From contig CAKRWZ010000082.1 in assembly GCA_934418295.1 (NCBI GenBank), positions 1 through 7,509 on the forward strand: a stretch of 7,509 nt of DNA. Direction: 5' to 3'. Under the pieces are notes generated by a model that searched no databases, had not been told where the DNA came from, and was given only the letters and a program-made list of their open reading frames with translations. The position numbers and the translations under genes are program-made. This DNA comes from an uncultured Mediterraneibacter sp. Its GTDB lineage: Bacteria > Bacillota > Clostridia > Lachnospirales > Lachnospiraceae. Numbering within the stretch: position 1 is the stretch's first letter; each line of letters opens with the position of its first letter. Positions 5,970-7,509 of this stretch are shown one piece after another.

Positions 5970-5992
5970 AGATCTATAGGTGTGTAGACGAT

Positions 5993-6030
5993 GAAATGAC
6001 AGGACAGGCTTTTTGGCGCTGTCCTGTTTC
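5993..6030 (+). terminator. Hairpin terminator after the flavoprotein gene
   Basis: ACAGGACAG (5999-6007) pairs perfectly with CTGTCCTGT (6019-6027) around an 11-base T-rich loop. GAAA (5993-5996) and TTTC (6027-6030) can extend the stem past a small bulge. The U-tract is short, so readthrough into the next gene, whose ATG is about 24 bases on, is likely. No separate promoter for that gene was recognised. Confidence 0.55.
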
Positions 6031-6053
6031 GAAATAACAAGGAAGCTGACAAA

Positions 6054-6659
6054 ATGGAAAAAGAATTAGACTATTTTGAAATCGACGGAGAGTTTGGGGG
6101 AAACCAGGACTGGTTCCGGAATGTGGTGATGAAAATGGGCGGCTGTGCGGCGGCCACGGCCTGTGACAGCTGTATCTATTTTTCCATGCATCAAGGCAAA
6201 GAAAAGCTATATCCTTTCGATATTTCAAATGTGACGAAAGAAGAGTATATTCGTTTTGCGATGAAAATGAAGCCTTATATCCGGCCGAGAGTCGGAGGGG
6301 TAAGAAAGCTTTCTATGTACATAGAAGGATTTCAGAAATATCTGGAAGATCAGGGGGAAGAGCATCTGGTCATGGAGGCGTTTTCGGGAGAACATACGGC
6401 GGAGGAAGCGGAGGTCCTGTTGAAAACGCAGCTGGATAACGGTTATCCGGTGCCCTGCCTGCTTCTGAAACATAAAGATCCCAAATTCAAAGATTTTATC
6501 TGGCACTGGTTTCTGTTGATCGGGTATGCGGAAAAGGAAGAGGGTATATATGTGGCGGCGGCTACCTACGGCGAAAAAACAGAGCTTTTGCTGGAAGAAT
6601 TGTGGGATACGGGCGAAGAAGAAAAAGGCGGCCTGATCCTGTATCGTTTTGCGCATTGA
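6054..6659 (+). CDS. Uncharacterised protein with C39/papain-like cysteine peptidase motif layout
   Basis: A 201-residue protein with no signal peptide and no membrane segment, so probably cytosolic. I cannot name its family with certainty. Seen in order: GGNQDWF (15-21) with glutamine 18, GGCAAATACDSC (29-40) with cysteine 31, and HWFLLIGYAE (151-160) with histidine 151, followed by a beta-strand-like VAAATYGEK. A Gln, then Cys about 13 residues later, then a late His before a hydrophobic strand is the order in C39-like and papain-fold peptidases. The usual third residue, Asp or Asn after the His, is not obvious; T171 or E174 occupy that area. Cysteines 37 and 40 form an extra CxxC. AAGGAA at 6039-6044 supports the ATG. 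It lies between the flavoprotein and cyclophilin genes and may be read through from the former. Confidence 0.8.
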   Translation: MEKELDYFEIDGEFGGNQDWFRNVVMKMGGCAAATACDSCIYFSMHQGKEKLYPFDISNVTKEEYIRFAMKMKPYIRPRVGGVRKLSMYIEGFQKYLEDQGEEHLVMEAFSGEHTAEEAEVLLKTQLDNGYPVPCLLLKHKDPKFKDFIWHWFLLIGYAEKEEGIYVAAATYGEKTELLLEELWDTGEEEKGGLILYRFAH

Positions 6660-6684
6660 CGGAAGAAAAAGAATCCGTTAGAAT
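6656..6684 (+). promoter_or_regulatory. Predicted sigma-A promoter for the cyclophilin gene
   Basis: TTGACG (6656-6661) and TAGAAT (6679-6684) are separated by exactly 17 bases, and each matches the sigma-A consensus at 5 of 6 positions. The -35 box overlaps the TGA stop codon of the preceding gene. Transcription would start about 35 bases before the cyclophilin ATG at 6726. This is the best promoter in the window. Confidence 0.7.
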
Positions 6685-6725
6685 AAAAAATCAGAAAAGA
6701 AAAAAGAAGGAAAGAGGAAAATAAA

Positions 6726-7244
6726 ATGGCAAATCCAATTGTAACGATTGAAATGGAAGACGGAAGCATCATGAAGGCAGAGCTGTATCCGGAGACAGCA
6801 CCGAATACGGTGAATAACTTCATTTCACTGATCAAGAAAGGATATTATGACGGACTGATCTTTCACCGTGTGATCAGCGGCTTTATGATCCAGGGCGGAT
6901 GCCCGAAAGGAACGGGGACAGGCGGCCCGGGATATTCCATCGCAGGAGAATTTTCCGGAAACGGTTTTAAAAATGAGCTGAAACATACGGCAGGAGTGCT
7001 TTCTATGGCACGGACAAACATGCCGAATACAGCAGGTTCACAGTTCTTTATCATGCACAAAGACTGCCCGTATCTGGACGGTGAATATGCGGCCTTCGGA
7101 AAGATCATCGAGGGTATGGATGTGGTGAATCAGATCGCAGATATCGCAACCGATTTCAGCGACAGACCGCTGGATGAGCAGAGAATGAAAAAAGTGACGG
7201 TTGATACTCAGGGGGTAGACTACCCGGAACCGGAGACAGTTTAA
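6726..7244 (+). CDS. Cyclophilin-type peptidyl-prolyl cis-trans isomerase
   Basis: A 172-residue enzyme that speeds cis-trans isomerisation of X-proline bonds in folding proteins. It has no signal peptide or lipobox, so it acts in the cytosol. The cyclophilin core is plain: FHRVISGFMIQGG (46-58) with catalytic arginine 48 and pocket residues F53 and Q56, MARTNMPNTAGSQFFI (94-109), and LDGEYAAFGK (117-126). Where human cyclophilin A has a cyclosporin-contacting tryptophan, this protein has tyrosine 116, as is common for bacterial forms, so weak cyclosporin binding is expected. The ribosome binding site is AGAGG at 6713-6717. Its TAA stop overlaps the ATG of the next gene, so the ECF ATPase is probably translated by coupling to it. 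Confidence 0.95.
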   Translation: MANPIVTIEMEDGSIMKAELYPETAPNTVNNFISLIKKGYYDGLIFHRVISGFMIQGGCPKGTGTGGPGYSIAGEFSGNGFKNELKHTAGVLSMARTNMPNTAGSQFFIMHKDCPYLDGEYAAFGKIIEGMDVVNQIADIATDFSDRPLDEQRMKKVTVDTQGVDYPEPETV

Positions 7245-7509
7245 TGAAAATGATTCGGACAAAAAACCTGGCTTATGCTTATCAGAAAAGAGATGATGCG
7301 GGGACACTTCTCGAACCGGAATGGGCTTTGAATGGGGTGGATCTGGATGTGGAGCCGGGAGAATTTATCGCGATCCTGGGACATAACGGCTCCGGAAAGT
7401 CCACGTTAGCCAGGCACTTAAATGTCTTGAAAACGCCCACAGAAGGCGAAGTCTGGATCAACGGGCTGGATACCCGCGATCCGGAGCAATGTTGGAACAT
7501 CCGCCAGAC
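7244..7509 (+). CDS. Energy-coupling factor (ECF) transporter ATP-binding protein, 5' part
   Basis: The first 88 residues of an ABC ATPase, cut off by the window end. Walker A is GHNGSGKST (46-54), followed by LARHLNVLKTPTEGEVWING. GHNGSGKSTLARHLN and the following PTEG are typical of EcfA-type subunits, which power vitamin and metal uptake together with a second ATPase, EcfT and exchangeable substrate-binding S proteins. The ATG at 7244 overlaps the cyclophilin stop as TAATG, and GGAG lies at 7232-7235. An in-frame ATG at 7250 would give MIRTKNLAY, the usual family beginning, so either start is possible. EcfA1 is more likely than EcfA2 from the ARHLN motif, but the rest of the protein and the genes after it are needed to say. 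The Q-loop, signature and Walker B lie outside the window. Confidence 0.85.
   Translation, partial: MKMIRTKNLAYAYQKRDDAGTLLEPEWALNGVDLDVEPGEFIAILGHNGSGKSTLARHLNVLKTPTEGEVWINGLDTRDPEQCWNIRQ

Noticed and set aside
5965..5978. Palindrome TATAGA-GA-TCTATA across the flavoprotein stop codon
   Set aside because: It is short, AT-rich and without nearby promoter elements. It is easily explained by chance at a gene end.
1959..6659. A dedicated oxidative-damage operon (MutY, thioredoxin reductase, CxxC protein)
   Set aside because: A strong terminator after proC and a 470-base spacer separate MutY from the flavoprotein. proC lies between them, so the shared theme looks like coincidence among housekeeping genes.
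1..7509. CRISPR array, tRNA or rRNA gene, insertion sequence or prophage
   Set aside because: No regularly spaced repeats, cloverleaf-like tRNA sequence, rRNA-like stretch, transposase, integrase or phage structural motif was seen on either strand.

Overview
The window looks like chromosomal DNA of a gut-type Firmicute, most likely a member of the Lachnospiraceae (Clostridia). The reasons are strong AGGAGG-type ribosome binding sites, protein sequences that read as clostridial versions of common families, moderate GC coding DNA with AT-rich spacers, and sigma-A-like promoters. This assignment is an inference from sequence style, since no marker gene is present. Every supported gene is on the + strand.

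Positions 1-1804 hold the end of a polar amino acid ABC importer operon. It contains a few final codons of an upstream gene (probably the solute-binding protein), a highly structured 260-base spacer with three hairpins, a HisM/GlnP-type permease, and a GlnQ-type ATPase that overlaps the permease by 17 bases. The spacer fits a place where expression of the binding protein and of the membrane components is set differently. The ATPase carries an unusual basic insertion of about 34 residues.

Positions 1805-4680 hold a single-frame fusion of an SfsA-type nuclease to a complete MutY adenine DNA glycosylase, read from its own predicted promoter. It is followed by proC (pyrroline-5-carboxylate reductase) and a good intrinsic terminator. 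The fusion is the most notable item in the window. A 10-bp perfect hairpin lies exactly over the joint between its two halves.

Positions 4681-5030 are an AT-rich spacer with no convincing gene. It has an 11-base direct repeat, a small dyad and weak promoter candidates. Positions 5031-5969 encode a thioredoxin-reductase-type flavoprotein with a CATC redox centre, followed by a terminator-like hairpin.

Positions 6054-7509 hold a small cytosolic protein with an apparent C39/papain-like cysteine-peptidase motif layout. A cyclophilin follows, with a good promoter overlapping the previous stop codon. Last is the start of an energy-coupling-factor transporter ATPase (EcfA type), whose ATG overlaps the cyclophilin stop and which runs off the window.

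Most of the window is housekeeping: amino acid uptake, oxidative DNA repair, proline synthesis, thiol redox, protein folding and vitamin uptake. I found no defence system, prophage, CRISPR array or RNA gene of a known class. The items worth follow-up are the SfsA-MutY fusion, the structured spacer, the ATPase insertion and the peptidase-like protein.
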